Origin: Symbiodinium natans
Lineage: Eukaryota > Sar > Dinophyceae > Suessiales > Symbiodiniaceae
DNA: 64,000 nucleotides
Direction of reading: 5' to 3'
Assembly (NCBI GenBank): GCA_905221605.1
Contig: CAJNDS010000447.1
Location: 647,157 to 711,156, forward strand
Shown: positions 1-8,271 of the stretch, piece after piece
How the letters are laid out: every line of letters starts with the position of its first letter
Position numbering within the stretch: position 1 is the first letter of the stretch
Program-made: the position numbers and the translations under genes
Notes under the pieces: model-generated
Database searches by the model: none
Told to the model about the DNA's origin: nothing
The model's input: only the letters and a program-made list of their open reading frames with translations

Positions 1-185
1 TACAAGAAAAACATCCCATACCCCAAGCTCATGACTGGGTACTGTATCAAATTGGAATATGTTTTAGACCTTGTAGATTGTAGAGCCCTGGTTGTAAATC
101 GTTTCGGATATGGTTGACAGGTCCGGTGTACCTTGCATTCCCTACGCCCACACCCTGAACCCCCCAAATCCAAGACCCTCCCAAC

Positions 186-303
186 CCCCAAACCCCAAAG
201 CGCCAACCCCTAAACCCCTAAACCCCTAAACCCCTAAACCCCTAAACCCCTAAACCCTCAAACCCCTAAACCCCCCAAAAAAAAAACCCTAAACCCTAAA
301 CCC
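186..303 (-). repeat. CCCTAAA/CCCCTAAA telomere-like array
   Basis: A degenerate run of CCCTAAA and CCCCTAAA units ends next to the first GC-rich exon-like island. The unit is the plant/dinoflagellate-type telomere heptamer. The extra C in several units shows a decayed or slipped array. Confidence 0.85.
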
Positions 304-323
304 TCGGAGCTTTAGCGCGGCAG

Positions 324-407
324 GCATGCCTGGAGCAGATCTCCGCAGAGCTTTGCCTGGCGCACCAGTGCGAGGCGTTGTTGCAGCAGGTCGGGATGAA
401 AGCTTGA
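324..407 (+). CDS. candidate C-terminal mini-exon between telomere arrays
   Basis: A GC-rich island follows CAG and stays open for 27 codons to TGA. The peptide begins ACLEQISAEL and ends QQVGMKA; it is amphipathic and rich in Ala, Leu and Gln. A CCCTAAA array ends just upstream and a TTTAGGG array begins within about 30 bp downstream. No family is recognised. It could be a terminal exon, or a gene fragment trapped in telomeric DNA. Confidence 0.35.
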   Translation, partial: ACLEQISAELCLAHQCEALLQQVGMKA

Positions 408-414
408 GTTTAGG

Positions 415-490
415 GTTCAGGGCTTAGGGTTTAGGGTTTAGGGTTTAGGATTTGGGGTTTAGGGTTTAGGGTTTAGGGTTTGGGGGGTTT
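415..490 (+). repeat. TTTAGGG telomere-like array
   Basis: Mostly perfect TTTAGGG units with occasional TTTAGGA and TTTGGGG variants. Degenerate G-rich TTAGG-like sequence continues to about 720 without coding potential. Confidence 0.85.
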
Positions 491-792
491 TGGGGGGTGT
501 AGCGGCAGGGGGTTTGGGGTTTTGGGGGGTCTTCGGGGGGCTTAGGGACTCGGCATTTTGGGGTTTGGGGGCTTAGCGGCTTAGAGGTATAGGGGTTTAG
601 AGGTTAAGGAGGTTTAGGGTTTGGGTTTAGGGGGTTCAGGAGGTGTTGGGTTGAGGGGGTTCAGGGTCTGGGCGCTTTAGGGTTTAGGGGGGGTTTGGGG
701 TTTAGGATTGATGTTTCAAAGGGTCTGAGCTTAGGTTGTTATGGCTTGCTCCCAACAATTCACCTCCAGAGGCGGGGTGCTAAATGGGGGTT

Positions 793-889
793 TAGGAAAT
801 TCGGGGTAACCTATTGGGGTCCTTTTTGTAAGGGGATCCTACTATTTAGGGGGTCTATCTTAGGGGGTCCCTTATTCTCGTAAACCCCT
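793..889 (+). repeat. ~100-bp interspersed element, copy 1
   Basis: It shares ordered blocks (GAAATTC.GGGGTA, TATTGGGGTCC, CTACTATTT.GGGGGTCTAT, TTAGGG, TCG.AAACCCC) with the reverse complement of 49875-49974 inside an intron of the G8 gene, and with 59165-59235. No terminal inverted repeat and no ORF are visible. The family is not recognised. Confidence 0.6.
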
Positions 890-904
890 GAATGAGACTC
901 CGGT

Positions 905-1008
905 GCCCAGACCGGAACGGAACGGGTAAGAAGAGCCAGAAGGGAGAGGCACCGGAACGGAACGGAGCGCCGGAACGGAACGGGAACGCCCGAACGGAAC
1001 GGAATTGC
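905..1008. repeat. CGGAACGGAACGG-rich short tandem repeats
   Basis: Repeated GGAACGGAACGG motifs are separated by GCC or GGGAA spacers. The short frames that run through them (for example 855-1043 on the minus strand) are repeat translations and not convincing proteins. Confidence 0.6.
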
Positions 1009-1171
1009 TGACTGCCGACAAAGGAATGAATATGGGTTGTCAAGTCGTTGAACTCCCTTGCCTATACTTAGTTGGGGCCTCCTTGTAGGGTTATAGGCAC
1101 GAGCCCTAGACCCTAAACCCTAGAAACTCTAAACCCTAAACTCTAAACCCTAAAAGCCAGCCGCTGTGCAG

Positions 1172-1252
1172 GTCAAGGGATGGATCGTGCTCAATGGGAG
1201 TTTCTTCCGCGATCAGGCGCAGGCGGAGCAGCTTCTGACGCAACAGGCCTGA
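1172..1252 (+). CDS. candidate C-terminal mini-exon
   Basis: After a TGTGCAG acceptor-like site the frame is open for 26 codons to TGA. It encodes VKGWIVLNGSFF followed by a Gln/Ala-rich helix (AQAEQLLTQQA). A perfect CCCTAAA array starts within 10 bp of the stop. The composition is protein-like, but the family is unknown. Confidence 0.4.
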   Translation, partial: VKGWIVLNGSFFRDQAQAEQLLTQQA

Positions 1253-1257
1253 CCCCC

Positions 1258-1365
1258 ACAAACCCTAAACCCTAAACCCTAAACCCTAAACCCTAAACCC
1301 TAAACCCTAAACCCTAAACCCTAAACCCTAAACCCTAAACCCTAAACCCTAAACCCTAAACCCTA
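1258..1365 (-). repeat. perfect CCCTAAA array (~15 units)
   Basis: Uninterrupted CCCTAAA heptamers, one of the cleanest arrays in the window. It sits immediately 3' of a candidate terminal mini-exon. Confidence 0.95.
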
Positions 1366-1916
1366 GCATGTTGCAGGGTTTAGGGATGTAGGTCTTGGGT
1401 GTAGGGTCTGTTGGGTTTAGAGCTTCTTTGGGCTTAGGGTTTGTAAAATTGGGGGACTTGGCGCTTCTCGGGTGGGTTTAGGATTTGTTGGTCTCAAAGG
1501 GTTTGCGGGAATTAGGACCGAGGGCTCTTAGTCTTGCAGCCCTAAACCCTCAACCCGAGATTCTCGAGGTTGCTTAGGGTTTGGGGTTTAGGGTTAAGGG
1601 TTTAGGGTGGTTTAGGGTGGTTTAGGGTTGTTTAGGGTTGATTTGGAGCTTAGGGTCTTGGAGTTTGGACACGAGGGGTTCAGGTCTAGAGTTGGCGAGG
1701 TGGGGGAGTGTAAGGGTTTAAGGGGTTCAGGGTTTAGGGTTTAGGCTTTAGGGTTTAGGGTTAAGAGGTTGAGGGCTTCGGTATTCTAGATGTTAGATTC
1801 GTTTAGCCTCGAAGTCCCTTTCTTGTGGAGGTCACGTAGGCTCCCTTCTACGCTCCACTGATAAAGGTGTACGCTGTTGCAGTCTTCGGACGACATACAG
1901 AGCTGCAAAAGTGTAG

Positions 1917-1975
1917 AGCCCTAAACCCTAAACCCTTAACCCTAAACCCTAAACCCTAAACCCTAATCCCGAAAC
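1917..1975 (-). repeat. CCCTAAA telomere-like array
   Basis: About eight heptamers with small variants (CCCTTAA, CCCTAAT). Confidence 0.9.
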
Positions 1976-2012
1976 CAAAACCCTAAGCCTTTTAACCGTC
2001 CTTTCATCGAAG

Positions 2013-2090
2013 GCCCGGTGTTTTGCCGAGCTCACGTGCCGGGAGGAGATGGCTAAGGCGGCTTGTTCAGGGCCGTATATAGGGGTTTAG
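2013..2090 (+). CDS. candidate terminal mini-exon with telomere-derived stop
   Basis: The frame opens after CGAAG and runs 25 codons (ARCFAELTCREEMAKAACSG, then PYIGV). It stops at TAG inside the first GTTTAGG of the downstream TTTAGGG array. The stop therefore comes from the repeat itself. Family unknown. Confidence 0.35.
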   Translation, partial: ARCFAELTCREEMAKAACSGPYIGV

Positions 2091-2130
2091 GGTTTAGGGT
2101 TTAGGGTTTAGGGTTTAGGGTTTAGGGTGT
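2082..2130 (+). repeat. TTTAGGG telomere-like array
   Basis: Six perfect heptamers between two candidate mini-exons. Confidence 0.92.
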
Positions 2131-2134
2131 TCAG

Positions 2135-2217
2135 GTGTAAGGGGCAACCCCGAAGTTACCACCCAAACCCCTTCTGACGAGCCTTATGTAGAGATGGCCA
2201 GGAGGGCTAAACCCTAA
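2135..2217 (+). CDS. candidate terminal mini-exon with telomere-derived stop
   Basis: After GTTCAG the frame reads 26 codons (VRGNPEVTTQTPSDEP, then YVEMARRAKP). It stops at TAA formed by the first CCCTAAA of the following array. TTTAGGG lies upstream and CCCTAAA downstream. Low complexity is absent; the family is unknown. Confidence 0.38.
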
Positions 2218-2284
2218 GCCCTAAACCCTAAACCCTAAACCCTAAACCCTAAACCCTAAACCCTAAACCCTGCCCTAAACCCTA
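2206..2284 (-). repeat. CCCTAAA telomere-like array
   Basis: About ten heptamers including one CCCTAAG and one partial unit. Confidence 0.92.
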
Positions 2285-2295
2285 TTCTCATCCAG

Positions 2296-2370
2296 GCAGA
2301 GAGGAGAATCAAGGACGCTGGGCTGCCCTTCGCGCCGCTGGCCTGCGCACATTCTGGGTTTAGGGTTTAG
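2296..2370 (+). CDS. candidate terminal mini-exon with telomere-derived stop
   Basis: It starts after CATCCAG. The encoded AERRIKDAGLPFAPLACAHS is followed by GFRV translated from the telomere repeat and a TAG in GTTTAG. CCCTAAA lies upstream and TTTAGGG immediately downstream. Family unknown. Confidence 0.4.
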   Translation, partial: AERRIKDAGLPFAPLACAHSGFRV

Positions 2371-2533
2371 GGTTTAGGGTTTAGGGTGGGTCTTTGTGCC
2401 GGGGCTCCGGGTCCTTTTTCGGGTCGATCGTTTGAGGGTTTGAGGGTTTGAGGGTTTGAAGGTTTGAAGGTTTAGGGGGTTTGGGGTTTTAGGGTTTTAG
2501 GGTTTAGGGGTCTTTGGCAAGGTGTCTAGGCAG

Positions 2534-2605
2534 ACCCGCAAGCCTTTCATCCTCTACCCCCCCCGAAGCCATAAGCCCTCAAATGGTTTAGGGTTTAGGG
2601 TTTAG
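2534..2605 (+). CDS. candidate terminal mini-exon with telomere-derived stop
   Basis: An AGGCAG site is followed by TRKPFILYPPRSHKPSNG and then repeat-encoded residues to TAG in the downstream TTTAGGG array. Weak; the proline/basic composition could be chance. Confidence 0.25.
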   Translation, partial: TRKPFILYPPRSHKPSNGLGFRV

Positions 2606-2657
2606 GGTTTAGGGTTTAGGGTTTAGGGTTTAGGGTTTAGGGTTTAGGGTTTAGGGT
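2586..2657 (+). repeat. perfect TTTAGGG array (~10 units)
   Basis: Ten consecutive TTTAGGG heptamers with no variant. Confidence 0.95.
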
Positions 2658-3335
2658 TCCCGGAACCCCATACTAAAGCCCTTCACCCGACCCCCCGAGT
2701 TTGAACCCCACACCAAGAGCAGAGTTCAACCACAATCAAACCCTCAGCCTATAACCCTAAGCCTTAACACCTTCAATGCCACGCAGGGTTCATGTAGGTT
2801 TAGGCTAAGCGGTTTAGGGCTTCAAGGTTTTTAGTGTTTTAGGGTTGTAGGGCTTTAGGGTTTAGGGTTTAGGGTTTAGTACTTTAGGGTTTAGGGTTAG
2901 GGAGGTTTATCGAGATTAGAAGCTGCTAAGTGCCGGAGGTCCGAACGCTACAGCTTCGAGCGCTAAGGGCAGAGTGGCTTCAACCACTGATGAGTCGGGA
3001 ATTGGGATTTGGGTGCCCCCAAGCGGTTTTTAAAGGTACCCAACTCCTTAAAGCCCCCGTAAGCACTGTACTCAGTAGGCCCCTTTGGGCCATTTAATTG
3101 CTTCCCCTTATTGGGTTTAAGAGGATCATATTCAGGAACATGTGTTCAGAGGGGTTTTTGGGGCCATCCTAGTTTAGGGTTTCGGGTTTAGGGTCTAGAT
3201 TCGAGGATGTAGGGATTTAGGGTTTAGGGGGTTTAAGGCTTAGAGGCTTTAAGGTCCAGATCAACTCAAGAAGGGATTTAGGTGAGGGGTTTAAGGTTTA
3301 AAGGCTTTAAGGTCAGGAGCAACTCACGAGCCTAG

Positions 3336-3428
3336 GCTGCTGGTGGCTTTGAGGGTCCTGTGCATTCTCATGGCGGTGGGTTCCCCGACGCTGATGACGC
3401 CGAGCTGCATTGGGCAGGAGTTGCCTGA
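3336..3428 (+). CDS. candidate C-terminal mini-exon
   Basis: After CCTAG the frame is open for 30 codons to TGA: AAGGFEGPVHSHGGGFPD followed by an acidic ADDAELHWAGVA end. A CCCTAAA array begins within 5 bp of the stop. It is among the most protein-like islands of the mosaic. No family is recognised. Confidence 0.4.
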   Translation, partial: AAGGFEGPVHSHGGGFPDADDAELHWAGVA

Positions 3429-3429
3429 A

Positions 3430-3477
3430 GCCCCTAAACCCTAAACCCTAAACCCTAAACCCTAAACCCTAAACCCT
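3430..3477 (-). repeat. CCCTAAA telomere-like array
   Basis: Six to seven heptamers directly after a candidate terminal mini-exon. Confidence 0.92.
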
Positions 3478-3602
3478 GCATTCGCAGTAGGTATTTGACT
3501 TGGGCATTCTGATCTAGGCTACTGTCGAGCTTGGGGTTCTGCTTTAGGCCTTTTGGACCTTGGGTCCTACAGTCGAGTGTTGAATTTTAGGTTTGCTTCG
3601 TT

Positions 3603-3660
3603 TCAGGATTTCAGGGTTTCAGGGTTTCAGGGTTTCAGAGTTTCGGGTTTGTTCAGGCAT
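3603..3660 (+). repeat. TTTCAGGG variant repeat
   Basis: Tandem GGTTTCAGGG-like units, an 8-9 bp relative of the telomere heptamer. The mirror form (CCCTGAAA) appears at 3811-3895. Confidence 0.7.
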
Positions 3661-3692
3661 TTCGTTTTACAAGTTCCCAACAGTCTCTGCAG

Positions 3693-3814
3693 ATATGAGG
3701 GCCCGGACAAACATGCAACATCGCGGCACAACAGTAGAACGACGCAAACATCCGTGTTTTTTGCCTAGTATGCAGAGATGCTGCCCTGAACTTGAAAGCT
3801 TGAAAGAACCCTGA
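3693..3814 (+). CDS. candidate C-terminal exon
   Basis: A TCTCTGCAG acceptor-like site is followed by a 40-codon frame: MRARTNMQHRGTTVERRKHP, then CFLPSMQRCC and ELESLKEP. The TGA stop lies in the first CCCTGAAA repeat unit. It is highly basic; the family is unknown. The overlapping minus-strand frame 3667-4047 translates mostly repeat. Confidence 0.35.
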
Positions 3815-3895
3815 AACCCTAAACCCGGAAATCCGGAAATCCGGAAACCCTGAAACCCTGTAACCCTGAAACCCTGAAACGAAACCCTGAACCCC
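3811..3895 (-). repeat. CCCTGAAA variant repeat
   Basis: Degenerate CCCTGAAACCC and GGAAATCC units, the complement of the TTTCAGGG variant at 3603-3660. Confidence 0.7.
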
Positions 3896-3929
3896 TGACC
3901 CTTGCTTCTAGGGATCCGAAGTATGGCGG

Positions 3930-4020
3930 CCCCTTCATATGTATGGTGTATATACCTTGGGGACGAAATAAACCCTAAAAAGGGTGTGTGGTTCGGTTCA
4001 TATACCTTAATGGGAATCAT
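3930..4020 (-). repeat. interspersed element relative, inverted with 7330-7436
   Basis: The stretch from ATACCTTGGGGAC to GTTCATATACCTTAAT matches the reverse complement of 7335-7384. The upstream GGCGGCCCCTTC block also matches in reverse. The two sites therefore form a dispersed inverted pair about 3.4 kb apart. Confidence 0.55.
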
Positions 4021-4095
4021 AGTAGTAATGGAATATACCCCCCCCAATTTTAGGGTTTAGGGTTTAGGGTCCCCAAGGTAAGGGTTATAGAATAG

Positions 4096-4206
4096 GTTCC
4101 GCAAATTACGGGCCCAGACTTCGGATCCCCCCATGGAGGAATGAGAGACGGAATCAACTCTGGACTTGTTTTTTGGGGTTTAGGGTTTAGGGTTTATGTG
4201 CAGTGA
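4096..4206 (+). CDS. possible exon-like open segment
   Basis: An open frame after AATAG encodes VPQITGPDFGSPHGGMRD then GINSGLVFWG before entering TTTAGGG units and ending at TGA. The first 25 residues look protein-like; the tail is repeat. Low confidence. Confidence 0.22.
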   Translation, partial: VPQITGPDFGSPHGGMRDGINSGLVFWGLGFRVYVQ

Positions 4207-4349
4207 GTGTTTCTCCAGAGGGTCTCTGTTCCATTCTCGGGATCAGAGACTGCTCCCTGAACCCAGTCCAAGGGGGTACGTACCCAAGGCCTCCATTGCC
4301 AAAGGCCAGGGGGTCCCGAGCGCCAGCCGCTTTTGAACCTATTACCTAA
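4204..4349 (+). CDS. candidate C-terminal exon
   Basis: After TATGTGCAG the frame runs 47 codons: SVSPEGLCSILGIRDCSLNP, then a Pro/Arg-rich QGGTYPRPPLPKARGSRAP end and TAA. A TTTAGGG array lies directly upstream. Family unknown. Confidence 0.35.
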
Positions 4350-4523
4350 ACCCTAGACGCCCCTAAGAAGTGCGGAACACATGCGGGTTTCGAGTTTGGG
4401 TTTGGGGTTTAGGGTTTAAGGTTTAGGGTTTTGAGGGTTCACAGACCCTACTAGGGCTTCTGGTCAACTATGGAAACATAGGGTCTATGGTCCCAATTTT
4501 AGGGTTATGTGGTCCCGACGTAG

Positions 4524-4589
4524 GGAGCGAGCGAAGGCCCTCAACAGACAAGCCCGCAGCAGCTACTGCTGGAGGTTCAGGGTACTTAG
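4524..4589 (+). CDS. candidate C-terminal mini-exon
   Basis: After ACGTAG: GASEGPQQTSPQQLLLEVQG, then T and TAG. It is short and Gln-rich; the family is unknown. Confidence 0.28.
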   Translation, partial: GASEGPQQTSPQQLLLEVQGT

Positions 4590-4738
4590 CAACCAAATTA
4601 ATTCTAACTGTACTTCTAACCCACTTATAAGCCCCTTAAGTGCCCTAATGTTATTTTATGTACACTTCTAAGTACAGTTAAAAGTACAGTCATAATTGGG
4701 TAATTACTAAGTACCAGGAACCTCCAAGTAGTCACTAG

Positions 4739-4810
4739 TCGCCGTGGCACAATGCGCTCGACCTCTGCTTGTCACAACACGTCTCCAACTTGACAAACCC
4801 TAAACCCTAA
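4739..4810 (+). CDS. candidate terminal mini-exon with telomere-derived stop
   Basis: After CACTAG: SPWHNALDLCLSQHVSNL, then residues that include the first CCCTAAA units and a TAA from the array. The array follows with no spacer. Confidence 0.33.
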   Translation, partial: SPWHNALDLCLSQHVSNLTNPKP

Positions 4811-4866
4811 ACCCTAAACCCTAAACCCTAAACCCTAAACCCTAAACCCTAAACCCTAAACCCTAA
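4795..4866 (-). repeat. perfect CCCTAAA array (~10 units)
   Basis: Clean heptamers flanked on both sides by exon-like islands. Confidence 0.95.
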
Positions 4867-4867
4867 G

Positions 4868-4974
4868 AAACCCGAAGAACTCCCCAAGCCAAGGAGCCTG
4901 GAGCGCCTCCTCAGCGTCGTCGCCGTCCTGTTCTCCCTCTTCTGCGGCCTCGGCCCGCGGATGAGTTTTAGGGT
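4868..4974 (+). CDS. candidate exon encoding a hydrophobic helix
   Basis: It opens after CCTAAG and encodes a basic/proline start (KPEELPKPRSLERLL) followed by SVVAVLFSLFCGLG, a plausible membrane or signal-anchor helix. It then runs into TTTAGGG-derived sequence and would stop at 5045-5047. A GTTTTAG just after ATGA could be a splice donor. GC3 is high, unlike the surrounding repeats. Family unknown. Confidence 0.38.
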
Positions 4975-5095
4975 TTTTTTGGGGGGGTTTAGGGTTTGGG
5001 GTTTAGGGTTTAGGGTTTGGGGTTTGGGGTTTGGGGTTGAATTCTAGGGTTTAGGGTTTAGGGTTTAAGGTTTAGGGTTTAGAACAGTCCTTCAT
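4975..5095 (+). repeat. degenerate TTTAGGG/TTTGGGG array
   Basis: TTTAGGG mixed with TTTGGGG variants. Confidence 0.85.
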
Positions 5096-5354
5096 GAGGA
5101 TTTTAGTACCCCCAATAAAATCTCTATTAAGCACTGTTAGGATAAGGGGGAACATCCCGAGGTTTAGGGTTTGATTAGGGTTTAAGGTGTAGGTTTCGGG
5201 TTTAGGGTTTGGTGGTTTAAGGTGTAGGGTTTTGTTTTTTTGGGGGGTTTAGGGTTCAGGGTTTACAGTTTTGGGGTACGTATAAGGTGTAGGGTTTAGG
5301 GTCTATAGGGATCAGAAGGGTTTGGGGTTATTATGGGGTTTAGGGTTGATGCTA

Positions 5355-5413
5355 ACCCCTAAACCCTAAACCCTAAACCCAAAACCCTAAACCCTAAACC
5401 CTAAACCCTAAAC
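5355..5413 (-). repeat. CCCTAAA telomere-like array
   Basis: About eight units with one CCCAAAA variant. Confidence 0.92.
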
Positions 5414-5416
5414 CAG

Positions 5417-5516
5417 CCTACTTCCTTCCCGTCATGGTGGAGGCCTCTTCGCGGAGGATGCCCTGTCGCAGTCGGTCCAGGCTATCCTCGGCCCGCTCCC
5501 GAAGCTGCCAGGCTGA
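5417..5516 (+). CDS. candidate C-terminal mini-exon
   Basis: After AACCAG (itself the end of the CCCTAAA array) the frame reads 32 codons to TGA: a basic start, then GGGLFAEDALSQSVQAIL and GPLPKLPG. It resembles an ordinary C-terminal helix. A long TTTAGGG array starts about 20 bp downstream. Another frame is also open here, so frame choice is uncertain. Confidence 0.4.
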
Positions 5517-5536
5517 GATTATGAGATGCCCCTGGG

Positions 5537-5672
5537 TGGGTTTAGGGTTTAGGGTTTAGGGTTTAGGGTTTAGGGTTTAGGGTTTAGGGTTTAGGGTTTA
5601 GGGTTTAGGGTTTAGGGTTTAGGGTTTAGGGTTTAGGGCATAGGGTTTTAGGGTTTAGGGTTTAGGGCTTGG
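5537..5672 (+). repeat. TTTAGGG array (~17 units)
   Basis: One of the two longest arrays in the window, nearly perfect for about 100 bp. Confidence 0.95.
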
Positions 5673-6184
5673 GGATCCCCAAGCCTTAGACCCTAAACAT
5701 ACCCTAAACCCTCAATCTTCAGGGCTTAGAGGGGTGTTTCGGGTGTTAAAGCTGAGGGCCAGTTGGGGGTCCAAACCACCTCAAGTAAGACCCGTACCCC
5801 CTAGCTGCCCCCAACCCAAGCTCAGGCCCGACCCTAAACCCTAAACCCTGACCCTAAAACCCTGACCCTAAACCCGAAACATTTGGGGTAGGGGTGTACG
5901 GGGAGGGGGAGGGGGGGGGGCTCGTGATCACGTCTGGGCTTGCGAAATGGGACACTGCCGTCGCTTGTTGACTCGGGGTTCACATGGTCTCTCACTGTTT
6001 GGGGTCTACGTTTGGGTTTGGGGCGGTTCTGGCTTACGAATTAGTTTCTTTACGGGGATGCCCCCACTACCCCCCACCCCCCTCCAACCCCCAAACCAAA
6101 CAAGTATGAGGGACGATTTTTCGGAAACCCCAAAACAACTCCAAAAGGGCCGTGCGGCTGGGCCTTAGGGCTTAGAGGGATTAC

Positions 6185-6247
6185 AGCTCTCCCTCTCCCT
6201 CGCCCTCTCCCGCTCCCGCTCCCGCTCCCGCTCTCTCTCTCTCTCGC
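6185..6247. repeat. CTCCC/GCTCCC and CT microsatellite
   Basis: Tandem CTCCCT and CGCTCC units pass into (CT)n. Confidence 0.9.
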
Positions 6248-6659
6248 TAGGGTGTAGGGTTTAGGGTTTAGGTTTGGGGTTTAAGGTCAGGGCTCAAAGT
6301 TATGCCAAACCGGTGGGGCTGTCTAGGAGTTTCTAGGACCAGGGTGGGCCCTGTAATCCCCTTGTTTTAGGGTTCTGAGTTTAGGGTTTACGGTTTAGAG
6401 TTACTAGGACCCAGAGTAGGCCCTTATTTCCCTAGTTTTTGGAGTGCAGGCTTCCTTGTAAGCCCCTATAGTCATAAATCAAAAAGGGCACCCTTTTTAT
6501 TCCCAGATTACTCTTGGGTCTAGGCTTGCGCGTGAAAAGCCGGTTTAGGGATTTATGGTTGAGGGTTCCTGTAAATGACATTTTTGTAGAAGCTTTGAGG
6601 ATTACAGCTCTTAAGTGAGTCCCTGCTCCAACTACACCCGTCCCTACGCCCATGCCCAG

Positions 6660-6688
6660 GTACTTGGCTGGAAAGATGAACATGGCAG
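6660..6688 (+). CDS. possible 29-nt internal micro-exon
   Basis: GCCCAG precedes VLGWKDEHG, and the segment is followed by a good donor (AG, then GTAAGA). A 10-bp direct repeat (AAGATGAACA) occurs in and after it. The overlapping minus-strand 89-aa frame (6432-6701) is an alternative. Weak. Confidence 0.18.
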
Positions 6689-6718
6689 GTAAGATGAACA
6701 TGCAGCTCTCAACTGCAG

Positions 6719-6768
6719 TGTCGGCTGGGAGCGGCCCTCGCGAAGGCTTAGCAGAGGAGTTGGACTGA
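6719..6768 (+). CDS. candidate C-terminal mini-exon
   Basis: After AACTGCAG: SAGSGPREGLAEELD and TGA. It is short but of coding-like composition. No repeats lie within 200 bp, unlike most islands here. Confidence 0.28.
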
Positions 6769-7013
6769 GCCCTTGCGTGAGAGGCACCTAGGTACCTGTC
6801 TTGTTACAATGTAGTCCGGCTCTCTTCGCGCCTTCGCTTCAAAGGCCAGTCAAGCGGCAATTTTTGCCCATTGTTGGGGTAGCCACTGTACAGTCAGGCT
6901 TCGGGCTCTCTAGGGCTGTGTGCCGCCGTGGAACGTGACCTTCACGTGATTCAACGGCTCGGTCTGCACGCCCGGACCTTTGCAAGCGCCCAGGGGGCTT
7001 TGGCAAAACGATC

Positions 7014-7176
7014 CCCTAAACCCTAAACCCTAAACCCTCAACCCTAAACCCTAAACCCTAAACCCTAAACCCTAAACCCTGACCCCCTAAACCCTAAACC
7101 CTGACCCCTAAACCCTAAACCCTAAACCCTAAACCCTAAATCCTAAATCCTAAACCCTAAACCCTAAACCCTAAAC
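7014..7176 (-). repeat. CCCTAAA array with CCCTGA interruptions
   Basis: About 20 units, broken by CCCTGACCCC twice. Confidence 0.93.
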
Positions 7177-7329
7177 CGACCCTTCAGCGCCAGACACCTG
7201 CGGGCTCCCAATCCCCTTCTCATATGGGGCGTTTACAACATTACGGGGCACCCCTTTCTTGGGGTCCTTATACCTTAGGGACGAAATGAACCCTAAACTT
7301 GGGGTCATATACCCTGAGTACTAAAATTC

Positions 7330-7436
7330 CTATTAAGGTATATGAACCATAAACCCTTTTAGGGTTCATTTAGTCCCCAAGGTATTCTAAGGGGCTTCTA
7401 CTATAGATGGGGGGCCGCCTATCTTTCGTAAACCCC
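7330..7436 (+). repeat. ~100-bp interspersed element relative
   Basis: The right half (TAAGGGGCTTCTACTATA to CTTTCGTAAACCCCCC) aligns with copy 1 at 793-889. The left half is the inverted partner of 3930-4020. The family has drifted and may be composite. Confidence 0.5.
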
Positions 7437-7459
7437 CCATCTGTCCTTGCGGCTGCCAG

Positions 7460-7630
7460 GACGTCTTTGTGCACCGGAATCAGATCGTGACGGAAGGCTC
7501 CTCCCTGCTGCTTGCTCGGAGTTTCCCCTTCGCACAGTACGGCATTGGGATGAGTTTGGATGACCAAGCCCTGCACCCGGTCCCTAAAGCCTTGTGCAAG
7601 TACTCCTACAATGATGATATATATATATAG
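7460..7630 (+). CDS. exon with cold-shock-domain (RNP2-like) motif
   Basis: After GGCTGCCAG the frame stays open for 56 codons to TAG within a TA microsatellite. Its first residues, DVFVHRNQIVTEG, match the RNP2 strand and following turn of cold-shock domains (consensus DVFVHxSAI), which bind single-stranded nucleic acid. The sequence then reads SSLLLARSFPFAQYGIGMSL. The RNP1 strand (KGFGFI-like) would be in an upstream exon that I could not find. About a third of a domain is present, so this may be a broken fragment. Confidence 0.45.
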   Translation, partial: DVFVHRNQIVTEGSSLLLARSFPFAQYGIGMSLDDQALHPVPKALCKYSYNDDIYI

Positions 7631-7680
7631 TATACAAAGCGAGATGTATATATCTAGACATCTTCTTTTTATCTTTCTCA

Positions 7681-7737
<57 letters not shown>

Positions 7738-7742
7738 TCTCT
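7617..7742. repeat. TA then CT microsatellite
   Basis: (TA)n followed by long (CT)n tracts. Frames that run through it encode only Ser/Leu repeats. Confidence 0.95.
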
Positions 7743-7898
7743 CCCAGCTAAGCCCTAAGCCTGAATACACACCAATGTTGCCCACACCTAGTCCCTAAAC
7801 AGGAATGTAGACGCTTACCCCGAAACCACCCATTCCAGCGCGTTAAGCCCTGTGCCCTGAACCCTGAATCCCCATATGGTGACGGACGTTTGCCGCAG

Positions 7899-7948
7899 GT
7901 GAGGCCGAGAAAGCAGAGGACGCGCCTAGACATGTACGTAGCGTTTAG
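7899..7948 (+). CDS. candidate terminal mini-exon with telomere-derived stop
   Basis: After TTTGCCGCAG: EAEKAEDAPRHVRSV, then TAG in GTTTAGG. A telomere-like unit supplies the stop. Confidence 0.3.
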
Positions 7949-8059
7949 GGTACGCAGGCTTTAGAGTTCAGGGTTTAGGGTTTAGAGTTCAGGGTTTAGG
8001 GCACTTTTTTGGCACTGAGTCCTAAACCAGAAAACATACAAAGTAGTGTAGGCCAGCAG

Positions 8060-8116
8060 TTGCACGTGACCAGCTTTCTGTGTGAGCTCGAGACGCGGGT
8101 GCCATCGAAGCCCTGA
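8060..8116 (+). CDS. candidate C-terminal mini-exon
   Basis: After GCCAGCAG: LHVTSFLCELETRVPSKP, then TGA in a CCCTGAACCC unit. Family unknown. Confidence 0.3.
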   Translation: MHVTSFLCELETRVPSKP

Positions 8117-8271
8117 ACCCACAACCCTTCATGTTTGTGGGGTTCTATGCTCTAGGAAAACCCTAAACCCTAAACCTGAGTGGGGCCCTCTCCCAAGCTT
8201 AGTCTTCTAGACCTTGAAGGCCATAGGGTTCACAGAGTTCATCGGGCGGTTTTCCCTATGCCTGTGGTTGA

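Noticed and set aside
1-300. True chromosome end at the start of the window
   Set aside because: Telomere-like arrays are short, degenerate and alternate in orientation, and the first bases are unique sequence.
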